Assembly: GCA_021805825.1 (NCBI GenBank)
Contig: JAJZEC010000030.1
Span: 1 to 44,434 of the forward strand
Reading direction: 5' to 3'
Length of the DNA stretch: 44,434 nt
From: Pseudomonadota bacterium
GTDB taxonomy: Bacteria; Pseudomonadota; Gammaproteobacteria; Burkholderiales; Burkholderiaceae_C
A program made the position numbers and the translations under genes. The notes under the pieces are model-generated. The model had not been told where the DNA came from. It saw only the letters and a program-made list of their open reading frames with translations, and searched no databases. This document shows positions 35,447 to 43,609 of this stretch, one piece after another (within the stretch, counting starts at the first letter, position 1; every line of letters begins with the position of its first letter).

Positions 35447-37591
35447 TCAGAAACCCGACGCGGCCCGCTCCTCGGTGCGCACGATGTCGTCGATGGCGGC
35501 GAAAGTGGCCGCCGCCGTCTCGCGCAGGTCGGACACGATGCGGCTGGAGGTGGCCTCCAGGGTGTCGTCGTTGGCGCGCATCAGGGCCTGCGCCAGGGTC
35601 GCCAGGCGGACGGCACCGATCTCGTTGCCCACGCCCTTCAGCGCATGGGCGCCCGCGCGCACGTCCTGCATCGAGCCCTCCTGGAAGGCAGCGCAGATGC
35701 CGTCGATCGAGCGCGTCATGTCGCTGCGCGCGCGCTTGAGCATGTCGCCGAGGAAGTCCCTGCTGACTCCGATGTCGCGCAGCCTGCCGATCACCGTCTG
35801 GTCGATGTAGATCACGGACACCGGGCGCAGCCGCGGAGCCTGACTGGCTGCCGTGCCGTCCTGCAGCGCCAGCGCCGCGGCCTGAGCCCCCTGCGCCGCG
35901 CCGGCCTGATCCAGCGCCCGCCGCAGTTCGCGCACGCTGATCGGCTTGGTCAATACGCCCAGCGCCCCCGTCTCCAGCAGCTTGCGCTCGGTCAACAGCG
36001 TGGCGTCGGCGGTCAGGAACCATGCCGGCGCGGGCTCGGCGTGGCCGAAGCGGTAGGTCTGCAGCACCTGCGCGCCATCCATGTCGCCGAGGTTGTAGTC
36101 GAGGATCAGCAGGTCGAAGGACTGTTCCCCCGCCAGGATCTCCAGCGCCACCGATCCACTGGAGGCCGTGACCACGGTGTGCCCGTCGCGCGCGATCAAT
36201 TCCTTGAGCAGGAACAGATTGGTGGAATTGTCGTCGACCAGGAACACCCGCAGCGGCCGGGCCGCGGGCGGTTCGGGCGCCAGCGTCTGCTCCGAGACCA
36301 CGCCCAGCACGGCGTCACCCTCGAATTTCTCCAGCCGCAGGTCGAACCAGAAATGGCTGCCGCTGCCCAGGGTGCTGCTCACCCGCAGCGATCCGCCCAT
36401 CAGTTCCACCGCCTGCTTGCTGATCGCCAGCCCCAGCCCCGAGCCTTCCTCGGAGTTGACGCGCCCGTGCACCTGCACGAAGGGATTGAAGATCTTCTCC
36501 AGGTTCTCCTCGGAAATCCCGGTTCCGGTGTCCTGCACGCTGAAACGCACGGTGTAGTCGCGCGGGGTTTCGGTAAGCAGCACGGCATGCACCGTGACAC
36601 TGCCGACATCGGTGAATTTCACCGCGTTGCCGGCAAAGTTGATCAGCGTGCGCGACAGCCAGCGGCTGTCCATCAGCACCGGAAGGGTCAGGCGCGGATC
36701 GACCGTGCACTGCAGCATCAGCCCCTTGCCGCGGGCGCGGTTCTCCAGCGAGGCACACACGACCTGGATCTGGCTTTCGATCGTCTTGGGCTCCAGATGC
36801 AGAACCATCTTGCCCAGGCTGAAGCGACTCTGGTCGATGAGATCGTTGATATCGGCCAGCAGATGCGCGCCCAGGTTGCGGATGGTGCGCGCCAATTCCC
36901 TGGCACGGTTCGTGCTTGCCTCTGACTCGATGAGTTCAGCCGCATTCGAGATCCCACCCAGCGGAGTCCGCAGTTCATGACTTACCCGCGCCATCAATTC
37001 ACTCTTCGCACGGCTTTCGGTTTCCGCGAAACGAATCGCGGCATGAACCTGGCGCGTCAATTCTCCGGCATACAGGGGAACGATCACCACCGCGAGGATC
37101 GCAGAACCCCAGGCGATCATGTGATCCAGCCAGTAGGGGGAGACAACCGGAACCAGGCAGACGAAGAACACGGAAGCCGCCTGGGAAACCAGAAGGATTT
37201 CACGGCGTCCGGTGCGCAGGCCATAGCCGATGGTCGAGAAGTTGTACAGGGGCGTGAACAGGATGCCGTATTTTCCGGTCACCAGTTCCCATGCGAACAC
37301 CATGCTGGCGTCGAGTACCGCGGTCGCCACCAGGGAAATCGTCGGCGGCCGCGACCGGGATCCGCGCAGAAACAGATAGACGCCTCCGGCGTACGCCACA
37401 TGCACGACCCCGACCGCGAATTCCCAGCGCGTCAGCACGCCGAAGGCCTGGCCCAGCGCGAAACCCAGCGTCACGCAACTCGACACCAGTATCAGACGCA
37501 AGCGCGCCTGCACCACCAGGGCGGCCCGGCTGTCCACTTCGGGAGCTCGGGTGGCGGCACGGGAAAGGCCGGATGTCTTGGTCTGCCGCAT
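35447..37591 (-). CDS. rpfC: RpfC-type hybrid sensor histidine kinase
   Basis: A 714-residue hybrid kinase. The N-terminal sensor has about five transmembrane segments (residues 30-180), containing YGILFTPLYNFSTIGYGLRT and VSPYWLDHMIAWG, a close match to the RpfC 5TM sensor of Xanthomonas. A HisKA domain has phospho-acceptor His205 in ARVSHELRTPLGGI, then HATPase with NAVKFTDVG, DTGTGI and GSGLGLAISK. The receiver has LILDYNLGDMDG (Asp498) and the C-terminal Hpt domain has AHALKGVGNEIG (His649). RpfC is the DSF receptor that phosphorylates RpfG. The start is ATG 37591; no clear ribosome-binding site precedes it. It diverges from KS2 with only 32 bases between start codons. Confidence 0.9.
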   Translation of the reverse strand: MRQTKTSGLSRAATRAPEVDSRAALVVQARLRLILVSSCVTLGFALGQAFGVLTRWEFAVGVVHVAYAGGVYLFLRGSRSRPPTISLVATAVLDASMVFAWELVTGKYGILFTPLYNFSTIGYGLRTGRREILLVSQAASVFFVCLVPVVSPYWLDHMIAWGSAILAVVIVPLYAGELTRQVHAAIRFAETESRAKSELMARVSHELRTPLGGISNAAELIESEASTNRARELARTIRNLGAHLLADINDLIDQSRFSLGKMVLHLEPKTIESQIQVVCASLENRARGKGLMLQCTVDPRLTLPVLMDSRWLSRTLINFAGNAVKFTDVGSVTVHAVLLTETPRDYTVRFSVQDTGTGISEENLEKIFNPFVQVHGRVNSEEGSGLGLAISKQAVELMGGSLRVSSTLGSGSHFWFDLRLEKFEGDAVLGVVSEQTLAPEPPAARPLRVFLVDDNSTNLFLLKELIARDGHTVVTASSGSVALEILAGEQSFDLLILDYNLGDMDGAQVLQTYRFGHAEPAPAWFLTADATLLTERKLLETGALGVLTKPISVRELRRALDQAGAAQGAQAAALALQDGTAASQAPRLRPVSVIYIDQTVIGRLRDIGVSRDFLGDMLKRARSDMTRSIDGICAAFQEGSMQDVRAGAHALKGVGNEIGAVRLATLAQALMRANDDTLEATSSRIVSDLRETAAATFAAIDDIVRTEERAASGF

Positions 37592-37623
37592 CAAGGGTTT
37601 GGAAATCTGCTCGGAAAACAGCT

Positions 37624-38889
37624 ATGAAAGAAGTGGCAATCACCGGAATCGGGGTTCATTCCCCGATCGGCCTCGACGCAGCGAGCGTGCTCGACAGCCT
37701 GCTGGAGTTGCGCAGCGGCATCCGCCGCATCGACAGTCCGGCGACCGGCAAATCCTACGCCGTGGGCCTGATCGAACAGGACTTCAGCGCGCGCTTCACC
37801 AAAATGGAACGACCACTGCTGGATCGTATCGCACAACTCGCGGTACTGGCCGCCCAGCAGGCCTCGGAAAACGCCGGTATTGTCAACTATGCCACATTCG
37901 GTGCGCGCGCGGGCCTGTTCTTCGGCACCGCGCGTGGCGGACTGACCACGGAATGGTCTGCATCGCGGGAATTCAGCGAAACACCGAGGAAGACAGCCAG
38001 CCCATATTGCCTGATGGGTTCGATGCCGAATGCCGGCGCGGCGCAGATTTCGATCCGCCAACAAATCGTCGGCCCGGTTGTCACGCATACGGCGGCCTGC
38101 GCCTCGTCGGGGCTGGCGATTGCCGATGCCTGCCGCCACATCGGGTGCGGGGAAATCGACATCGCCTTGGCCGGAGGGGCCGAATCGACGGTGCAACCCG
38201 ATGTCGCACCGGTATTCCTGCGCCTGTGGGACGCCCTGCGCGCACTGGCCGATGTGGCCGAAGACCCCGCCACCAGTTGCCGACCCTTTGCCCGCGGCCG
38301 CAGCGGCCTGGCCCTGGCCGAGGGGGCCGCCTTCCTGGTACTGGAGTCGGTGGAGCATGCGCAGGCACGCGGCGCGAACATTCTCGGCTATGTCTGCGGC
38401 ACCGCCGTCACGGCCGACGCCTACCACATGGGAGCCCCGCACCCTCGGGGGCAGGCCGCGGCCATGCGCATGGCGCTGCGCTCGGCCGGCATCGAAGCCG
38501 GGGACATCGACTACATCAACGCCCACGCGACCGCCACCCGCGAGGGGGACGGCGTCGAGGCGGCGGCCATCCGGGAGGTGTTCGGCGCGGAGGTCTCGCG
38601 CATTCCGGTGAGTTCGACGAAGGCGCTGCACGGACACATGCTGGGCGCCACCAGCGCGATGGAAGCCCTCGTCTGCCTGCTGGCAGCACGCCACGAGTTT
38701 CTTCCGGCCACCGCCCATCTGGACGAAGTCTCGGCCGATTGCGAGGGGCTGCACCATATCCGCTCCGTCGAGCGGGGCCGGCCGATCCGCTATGCCATGA
38801 GTCTGTCGGCCGGCTTCGGCGGCACCAACTCGGCCCTGGTCATCCGCCCCCACCATCCGAACCCCAGCGTCCGAGGATCTGCGACATGA
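37624..38889 (+). CDS. Beta-ketoacyl-ACP synthase, FabF-type (KS2 of the DSF cluster)
   Basis: A 421-residue condensing enzyme paralogous to KS1. The triad is complete: Cys159 in HTAACASSGLA, His301 in NAHATATREGDG, His338 in SSTKALHGHMLGA. The C-terminal loop is the usual GFGGTN. N-terminal KEVAITGIGVHSPIGLDA and GLFFGTARGGLTTEW also match KS1 in layout. Its stop overlaps the ATG of the second rpfF by 4 bases (ATGA), so KS2 and RpfF2 are almost certainly made together, which supports a dedicated role in signal synthesis. GGAAAA lies upstream of the ATG at 37624. Any promoter must lie within the first part of rpfC, on the other strand, or in the 32-base gap. Confidence 0.9.
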   Translation: MKEVAITGIGVHSPIGLDAASVLDSLLELRSGIRRIDSPATGKSYAVGLIEQDFSARFTKMERPLLDRIAQLAVLAAQQASENAGIVNYATFGARAGLFFGTARGGLTTEWSASREFSETPRKTASPYCLMGSMPNAGAAQISIRQQIVGPVVTHTAACASSGLAIADACRHIGCGEIDIALAGGAESTVQPDVAPVFLRLWDALRALADVAEDPATSCRPFARGRSGLALAEGAAFLVLESVEHAQARGANILGYVCGTAVTADAYHMGAPHPRGQAAAMRMALRSAGIEAGDIDYINAHATATREGDGVEAAAIREVFGAEVSRIPVSSTKALHGHMLGATSAMEALVCLLAARHEFLPATAHLDEVSADCEGLHHIRSVERGRPIRYAMSLSAGFGGTNSALVIRPHHPNPSVRGSAT

Positions 38890-39815
38890 GCAACCAACTT
38901 GCCGAGCTGCGCGCGGTGCGCGCGCCCCTGGCCGGCCTCCACCCCCAGATTCCCGGCAGCGCACCGGCACGCCCGGCACTCGGCCGCATCCGTGTCGATC
39001 ACGAGGCCTCGAGCTCCACCGTCTGGGTGCACATGCAAGCGGGCGCAGGCCAGCCCCTGAACTTCTCGCTGCCGATGCTCGACTCCTTCGATCAGGCCTT
39101 CGCGCGCTGGGAATCCAATGGCTGCCGCTGGGAAAGCATCGACGGACAACTGCATCCGGTGCAGTACGCGGTGCTGTGCTCGACGCATCCGCTGTACTTC
39201 AACCTCGGCGGCGACCTGGCGCATTTCAAGGACTGCATCCGCAGGCAGGACTTCGACGGCCTGCGCAGCTACGCGTTGCGCTGCATGGCCCTGATCCACC
39301 GCTGGGAGGCCCAGGTTTCGCGGCATGCCACCACGCTGTCCCTGGTGCAGGGCCGGGCGCTCGGCGGCGGCTTCGAGTCGGCGCTGTCGTCGGACTATGT
39401 GATCGCCGAGGAGCAGGCGGAGTTCGGCCTGCCCGAGATCCTGTTCGGCCTGTTCCCCTGCTCCGGCGCGATGCCGCTGCTGGCCCGCCGCATCGGCGCG
39501 GCGCGCGCGGCCACGCTGATGACCAGCGGCAGGATCTACAAGGCCTCCGAGTTGCTCGACCTCGGAGTGATCGACGCCGTGTGCCCGCGTGGCTGCGGGC
39601 AGGCCGCGGTGCGCGCCTTCATCGCCGAGCATGGTCGCGCGCGCCTGGCCCGCCAGGCACTGCAGCGCGCGCGGCGCCGCATGCTGCCTCTGGATCTGCA
39701 GGAAATGAACGCGGTCGTCGAGGACTGGGTCGACGCCGCCCGCCAGATCAGTCCGAGCAACCTGCGGGTGCTGGAAACCCTCAGCCGCATGCAGGGCAGC
39801 GAATTCGCGCATTGA
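38886..39815 (+). CDS. rpfF: RpfF-type DSF synthase (enoyl-CoA hydratase/crotonase family), copy 2
   Basis: A 309-residue crotonase-fold protein. Features are TVWVHMQAGAGQPLNFSLPM near the N-terminus (this part resembles Xanthomonas RpfF more than copy 1 does), YFNLGGDLAHFKDCIRRQDF, LVQGRALGGGFESALSSDY, FGLPEILFGLFPCSGAMPLL and LGVIDAVCPRGCGQAAVRAF. The catalytic pair corresponds to Glu164 and Glu184, 20 residues apart as in RpfF. It is translationally coupled to KS2. The two RpfF copies share motifs but differ enough to be ancient paralogues rather than a recent duplication. The substrate chain length and cis/trans product are not readable from sequence. Confidence 0.91.
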   Translation: MSNQLAELRAVRAPLAGLHPQIPGSAPARPALGRIRVDHEASSSTVWVHMQAGAGQPLNFSLPMLDSFDQAFARWESNGCRWESIDGQLHPVQYAVLCSTHPLYFNLGGDLAHFKDCIRRQDFDGLRSYALRCMALIHRWEAQVSRHATTLSLVQGRALGGGFESALSSDYVIAEEQAEFGLPEILFGLFPCSGAMPLLARRIGAARAATLMTSGRIYKASELLDLGVIDAVCPRGCGQAAVRAFIAEHGRARLARQALQRARRRMLPLDLQEMNAVVEDWVDAARQISPSNLRVLETLSRMQGSEFAH

Positions 39816-39818
39816 TCG

Positions 39819-39852
39819 GCTGGCCCGCCCGCAGGATGCGGCGCGGGCCAGC
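39819..39852. terminator. Inverted repeat between rpfF2 and the convergent hydrolase gene
   Basis: GCTGGCCCGC (39819-39828) and GCGGGCCAGC (39843-39852) are perfect complements with a 14-base loop, starting 4 bases after the rpfF2 stop in the 72-base convergent gap. No T-run follows, so termination efficiency is uncertain. Confidence 0.4.
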
Positions 39853-39887
39853 GCGCGGGCGGGCATCCGGCACGCGATTCCCGTGCA

Positions 39888-40763
39888 TTACGCGCACGAC
39901 GGCCTGGTGCCGGGCATCGCGGCCGACGAGGAATCCCGGCAGGCCGCCACCTCGTCGATGAACCGGCCCAGCTCGCGCAGCAGGGGCACGAAGGGGCGCA
40001 GCACGATGCCCAGCGCGCCCAGGATCAGGACATGCCCCAGGCGCCGGTAGCGCAGAACATGCACCGGGCTGCCCACCCCGCGCAGGCGCTTGGCCATGCG
40101 CTCGGTGTTGCCAGGGTCGACCACCCTGTCGTCGACGCTGACGGCCAGCAGCATCGGAGGATGCCCACCCTGCACGAAATGCACGGGCTGGCTGAGATGG
40201 CGGTCATGTGCTGGGAAGACCTCCTCGAGCACGGGATCGCGCAAGGGCAGGAAATCGTAGGCACCGCCCAGCCCGATCACCCCGGCGATGGAATCCGTCG
40301 CGAGCTCGCGGGCCCGCAGGTACGACCCATCCGTGGCCAGCAGCGTGGCCATGTGCGCGCCCGCGGAGTGCCCCATGAGGAACACGCGCCGGGGATCCGC
40401 CCCGAATTCGGGCGCGTGCGCGCGCGCCCAGGCGAACGCGGCCGCCGCGTCGTGCACGAAATCGGGAAACTTCGCCTGCGGGTACAGGCGGTAATCGGGC
40501 ACGACGGTCACGCAGCCGCGCGTGGCCAGCGCCTGCCCGACAAAAAGGTAGTCGCTGCGCGATCCGCTCTGCCAACTGCCCCCGTGGAAAAACACCACCA
40601 GGGGCCTGGAGGCTTGCGCGCAAGGCTCCCGCGGCATGTACACGTCCAGGCGTTGCCGCGGATGCCCTCCATAGGCCACGTCCCGCAGCCGGCGCAGCCC
40701 CCTGCGGGGCGTGAGGGCATTGAGCAGTCTGACCGGACGCAGGGCCTGGAACATGGCGGTCAT
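39888..40763 (-). CDS. Alpha/beta hydrolase (esterase, HSL/BD-FAE-like)
   Basis: A 291-residue hydrolase. The oxyanion-hole motif VVFFHGGSWQSGS and nucleophile elbow FLMGHSAGAHMA (Ser in GHSAG) identify an HSL-like esterase. Acid and His candidates are in SVDDRVVD and RLGHVLIL near the C-terminus. The N-terminal VAYGGHPRQRLDVYMP is typical of carboxylesterase-like or kynurenine formamidase-like members. Substrate is unknown. The ATG at 40763 is used; 40754 is an alternative. It follows the FAD-protein gene by 27 bases on the same strand, likely one operon. Confidence 0.85.
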   Translation of the reverse strand: MTAMFQALRPVRLLNALTPRRGLRRLRDVAYGGHPRQRLDVYMPREPCAQASRPLVVFFHGGSWQSGSRSDYLFVGQALATRGCVTVVPDYRLYPQAKFPDFVHDAAAAFAWARAHAPEFGADPRRVFLMGHSAGAHMATLLATDGSYLRARELATDSIAGVIGLGGAYDFLPLRDPVLEEVFPAHDRHLSQPVHFVQGGHPPMLLAVSVDDRVVDPGNTERMAKRLRGVGSPVHVLRYRRLGHVLILGALGIVLRPFVPLLRELGRFIDEVAACRDSSSAAMPGTRPSCA

Positions 40764-40790
40764 CGTAGTGCCCCGGTCGCGGCCATGGGT

Positions 40791-41807
40791 TCAACCCAGC
40801 GCATCCGCCAGGGCCCGCCCGCTGCGCCAGGCGCCCTCGATGCGCCCGCCGGCCAGCCAGTCGCCCGCCAGTCCCAGCCCGGCCTGCGCCTGCCAGATCA
40901 TGCCGGGCGCCGGCTCCCGCGCGCCGCGCGCGTACAACCAGCGATGCACCGTGACCTGGCGCGGCGTCCCGCGGGCTCCGAGGTCGGCAAAGGCCTCCAG
41001 CATCCATGCGCCGACCTCGGCGGGTGAAGCGTCGATGTGCGCACGGCTCCAGTCCGGCCCGGCGTGCAGAACCCAGCAGCAAGGCCCCTGGCGGCCCGGC
41101 TTGCGGTGATCGGCACAGACCCAGGACAAGGGGCCCTGGTTGACGAAGGCGCCCTCCACCTCCGGCAGAGGATCCGCGTCATACACCGCCATCGCGCACC
41201 AGCAGGGCTCCATGGGATCCGGCTCGGTGCCGCCGGCGAGCTCGGGGTCGATGGGCTGGATGAGGGCGCGGGCCTGCGCAGGCGGAAGGGCCAGCAGCAC
41301 GCTGTCGAAACTCTCCCCGTGCCAGCCATGCTCGCCGCTGCGCAGGGCCCAGCCCCCTTCCCCGCGACGCAACTCGGTCACCGTGTGCCACAGCCGCAGA
41401 TCCAGCCCCTGCGCCAGCCAGCGCCCCAACGCCGACATATGCGGCATCCCCACATAGCGCTGCGGCGCGGGCGCCGGCCTCGGCCCGCGGGGCGCCGGCC
41501 CGAACACCCGCAGGCTGGGGAACCATGGCTGGCACACGCCGGCTGCGCACCATTGCGCCACGGCCTGGGCGAACTCCGGCGTGCGGGCGGTGAAGTACTG
41601 CGCCCCGTGATCGCAGGACCAACCATCCTCCCGCCGGGTCGCCGCGCGGCCGGACGGGCCCCGGCTCTTGTCGAACAGCGTGACGCGGTGCCCGCGCTCG
41701 CTCAGGCGCCGGGCGCAGCTCAGTCCCGCGATGCCGGCACCCAGCACCGCGACCCTGCGCCGTGGATCCTGCGCGACGCCTCCATCCTGGCTCGAGGTCT
41801 GGTTCAC
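40791..41807 (-). CDS. FAD-dependent amine oxidase-like (renalase-type) protein
   Basis: A 338-residue flavoprotein. The N-terminal dinucleotide motif VAVLGAGIAGLSCARRLSER (about 19-38), then GRAATRREDGWSCDHGAQYF and MPHMSALGRWLAQGL, fit the bacterial renalase-like/NAD(P)-binding Rossmann family (COG3380). C-terminal GLGLAGDWLAGGRIEGAWRSG closes the FAD site. The reaction is unknown; bacterial renalase-like proteins oxidise isomeric forms of NAD(P)H, and this could do the same. The start is a GTG at 41807; no strong ribosome-binding site is visible. Confidence 0.82.
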   Translation of the reverse strand: MNQTSSQDGGVAQDPRRRVAVLGAGIAGLSCARRLSERGHRVTLFDKSRGPSGRAATRREDGWSCDHGAQYFTARTPEFAQAVAQWCAAGVCQPWFPSLRVFGPAPRGPRPAPAPQRYVGMPHMSALGRWLAQGLDLRLWHTVTELRRGEGGWALRSGEHGWHGESFDSVLLALPPAQARALIQPIDPELAGGTEPDPMEPCWCAMAVYDADPLPEVEGAFVNQGPLSWVCADHRKPGRQGPCCWVLHAGPDWSRAHIDASPAEVGAWMLEAFADLGARGTPRQVTVHRWLYARGAREPAPGMIWQAQAGLGLAGDWLAGGRIEGAWRSGRALADALG

Positions 41808-42376
41808 TTACTTGATAGATCCTGCACCGTGCTGCAAGCTTTCACGAGATGGCCTGCCATCCGCGGACTCCGGGGCCGCGAGCTGCCAGCGCCACGCGCC
41901 GGCATGCCGAAACGCTCGAACAATCCCTGATCGATATGCTCGTGCACCTCCGCTCCGAATCTTGCACACCCCGACCAGACCCGTGCTCACGCAATCGATG
42001 ATGCCATGGGTATCGCCGAAGGTGAACTGCGCACCCGGCGTCGAATCCCCGTTGGGTAAACCGGCCACGTTGTACTGCCTGAACTTCGACCGCCCTGGCG
42101 GAAAACAGCCACCCCGGCCCGACGCGAACCACCCGGGTTCCACGCGAAGCCGGGAGGTTGCATGCTGGCGCGTCGCCTCGGATAGGCTTGGGGTGTTGGC
42201 TCGACGCGGTGCAGACCAACGCGCCAGGCGAGGCACCGACCAGGGAAACGTCCCAATGGCCACTGCAACTCAAGGGCCTTCATCGAACCGGGCTGCCCAC
42301 GGCTGGATCGGCACCAGGCGCCCGGATCGCAAGAGCTGCCTTCGGCGGCAACAGTCGCAACCCACACTGGAGAACG
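41808..42376. other. 572-base stretch without a recognised gene
   Basis: Between the divergent FAD-protein and dienelactone hydrolase genes no reading frame gives a recognisable protein. A minus-strand frame over about 41815-42263 is open for 151 codons and contains a coding-looking piece (GDSTPGAQFTFGDTHGIIDC), but I cannot assign it to a family; it could be a gene remnant or chance in GC-rich DNA. The region must hold promoters for both flanking genes. GGAG at 42369-42372 is the ribosome-binding site of the hydrolase. The surrounding mobile-element debris makes a decayed gene plausible. Confidence 0.5.
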
Positions 42377-42379
42377 ATG

Positions 42380-43072
42380 ATGAGTGGAATGATCAGCTAC
42401 GCACGGCCGGACGGCAAAGCCTCCAGCGGTTACATGGTGGAGCCGGCTCAGGGCAGCAAGGCGCCCGGGGTCGTGGTGATCCAGGAATGGTGGGGCCTCG
42501 ACGGCCAGATCCAGGGCGTCGCCGAAAAGCTGGCCGCCCGAGGTTATCGGGCGCTGGTTCCCGACCTCTATCGCGGCAAACTCGCGCTGGAGGCGAAGGA
42601 AGCCGAACATCTGATGAACGGCCTGGATTTCGCCGATGCAGCCAGTCAGGACATTCGCGGCGCCGTGCAGTACCTCAAGGCCACGGGCAGCCCGAAGGCC
42701 GGCGTGATGGGCTACTGCATGGGCGGCGCACTGACCCTGCTTGCCGCGGTTTTCGTTCCTGAAAGCGACGCCAACGCGACGTGGTACGGCTATCCGCCAC
42801 TCGAATACATCGACGCCGGCAAGATCAAGGCGCCGCTGCTCGGCCACTGGGGCACCCAGGATCAGTTCTTCGCCATCGGCGGCGTGGACACTCTGGAAGA
42901 AAGGCTCAAGGCCGCGAACGCGAAGTACGCGTTCTACCGCTACGACGCCAAGCATGCGTTCGCGAACGAGGAATCCGACGCGCGCAACATGCCGCCGCTC
43001 GGCTACCACCCCGAGGCCGCGAAACTCGCGTGGGATCGGACGATGGCGTTCTTCCAGGCCAATCTCCGCTGA
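42380..43072 (+). CDS. Dienelactone hydrolase family protein
   Basis: A 230-residue alpha/beta hydrolase of the dienelactone hydrolase family. The nucleophile is Cys113 in MGYCMGGALT (the DLH G-x-C-x-G-G motif). VVVIQEWWGLDGQIQGVAEKLAARGYRALVPDLY is a strong family phrase, and DAKHAFANE contains the catalytic His. Classical DLH opens dienelactones in the chlorocatechol pathway, but many homologues have other substrates; no aromatic pathway genes are nearby. GGAG is 7 bases before the ATG at 42380; an adjacent ATG at 42377 is possible. Confidence 0.9.
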   Translation: MSGMISYARPDGKASSGYMVEPAQGSKAPGVVVIQEWWGLDGQIQGVAEKLAARGYRALVPDLYRGKLALEAKEAEHLMNGLDFADAASQDIRGAVQYLKATGSPKAGVMGYCMGGALTLLAAVFVPESDANATWYGYPPLEYIDAGKIKAPLLGHWGTQDQFFAIGGVDTLEERLKAANAKYAFYRYDAKHAFANEESDARNMPPLGYHPEAAKLAWDRTMAFFQANLR

Positions 43073-43099
43073 AGCCGGGCCGCTCGACGCAGCCATGGC

Positions 43100-43357
43100 G
43101 TGCGGTGGCGGCGCACGGGCCGACGCAAGGACTTCCAGCGCCGCACCGAGGCGACGATCATGGGCGAGAACGGAGTGCTGCCCGAAGTCATCGAGCGCTG
43201 CCTGAACCACAAGGAACCGAGCAAGCTCATCCGCACGTATCAACGACAGGAACGGCTGGCCGAACGGCGGGCGGCGTGGAACGTCCTTGGCGACGTGCTG
43301 GACAAGATCGTCAATGGCGTGCCGCGCAAGGTTGTGCCGATCGCAGCAGCGGCGTGA
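43100..43357 (+). pseudogene. C-terminal remnant of a tyrosine recombinase (phage-type integrase)
   Basis: An 85-codon open frame with KDFQRRTEATIMGENG, VLPEVIERCLNHKEPSKL and IRTYQRQERLAERRAAW matches the C-terminal catalytic part of phage-type integrases: the box-II Arg region, the LNH motif and the Tyr nucleophile (in RTYQRQ). The N-terminal DNA-binding and core domains are missing, and the box-II motif looks altered (QRRTEAT instead of a HxxRRTAAT-type sequence). No full-length recombinase precedes it, since the dienelactone hydrolase ends 28 bases upstream. I interpret it as a broken remnant of an integrated element. Confidence 0.7.
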
Positions 43358-43376
43358 GCCAGCGCGCCGGAAGGTC

Positions 43377-43400
43377 TCTGGTTCGAGCCCGGGTCGGCGA
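43377..43400 (+). other. tRNA 3'-end-like sequence (possible att site remnant)
   Basis: TCTGG-TTCGAGC-CCGGG can fold as a tRNA T-arm: TTC and A at the invariant loop positions and a closing G-C pair. It is followed by a 7-base segment TCGGCGA where the acceptor 3' strand would be. No 5' half of a tRNA is present in the preceding sequence. Because it lies directly after an integrase remnant, it could be the att duplicate left by integration into a tRNA gene. A chance match is possible. Confidence 0.35.
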
Positions 43401-43527
43401 CCCTATCAGGGCCCGAACCTGAACTCAGGACGCCCCTGATCTGCCTGGGTCGGTTCGCCCACCGGGGCCAGATCACTTGCATGATCCTCCGGAACCTCCG
43501 CTACGTCGCTTGAATACGCGTCCGGCC

Positions 43528-43609
43528 TAGTGTCGTGAGTTAGAAATTCATTGAATTATTTTCGCTTTTTGGAGTCCATCGTGTATGGTGATCACACGGT
43601 GAGGCTGAG
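43528..43609 (+). mobile_element. Probable left end of an IS630-type insertion sequence
   Basis: The DNA becomes sharply AT-rich around 43540-43575 (AGAAATTCATTGAATTATTTTCGCTTTTTGG region), unlike the flanks. IS630-family elements insert at TA dinucleotides, and TA at 43528-43529 lies at the start of this stretch. The transposase ATG is at 43610. The matching right end cannot be found because the transposase is broken. Confidence 0.45.

Noticed and set aside
43377-43410. A functional tRNA gene
   Set aside because: Only a T-arm-like and partial acceptor-like segment is seen; no D-arm, anticodon arm or 5' acceptor strand precedes it, so at most it is an att remnant.
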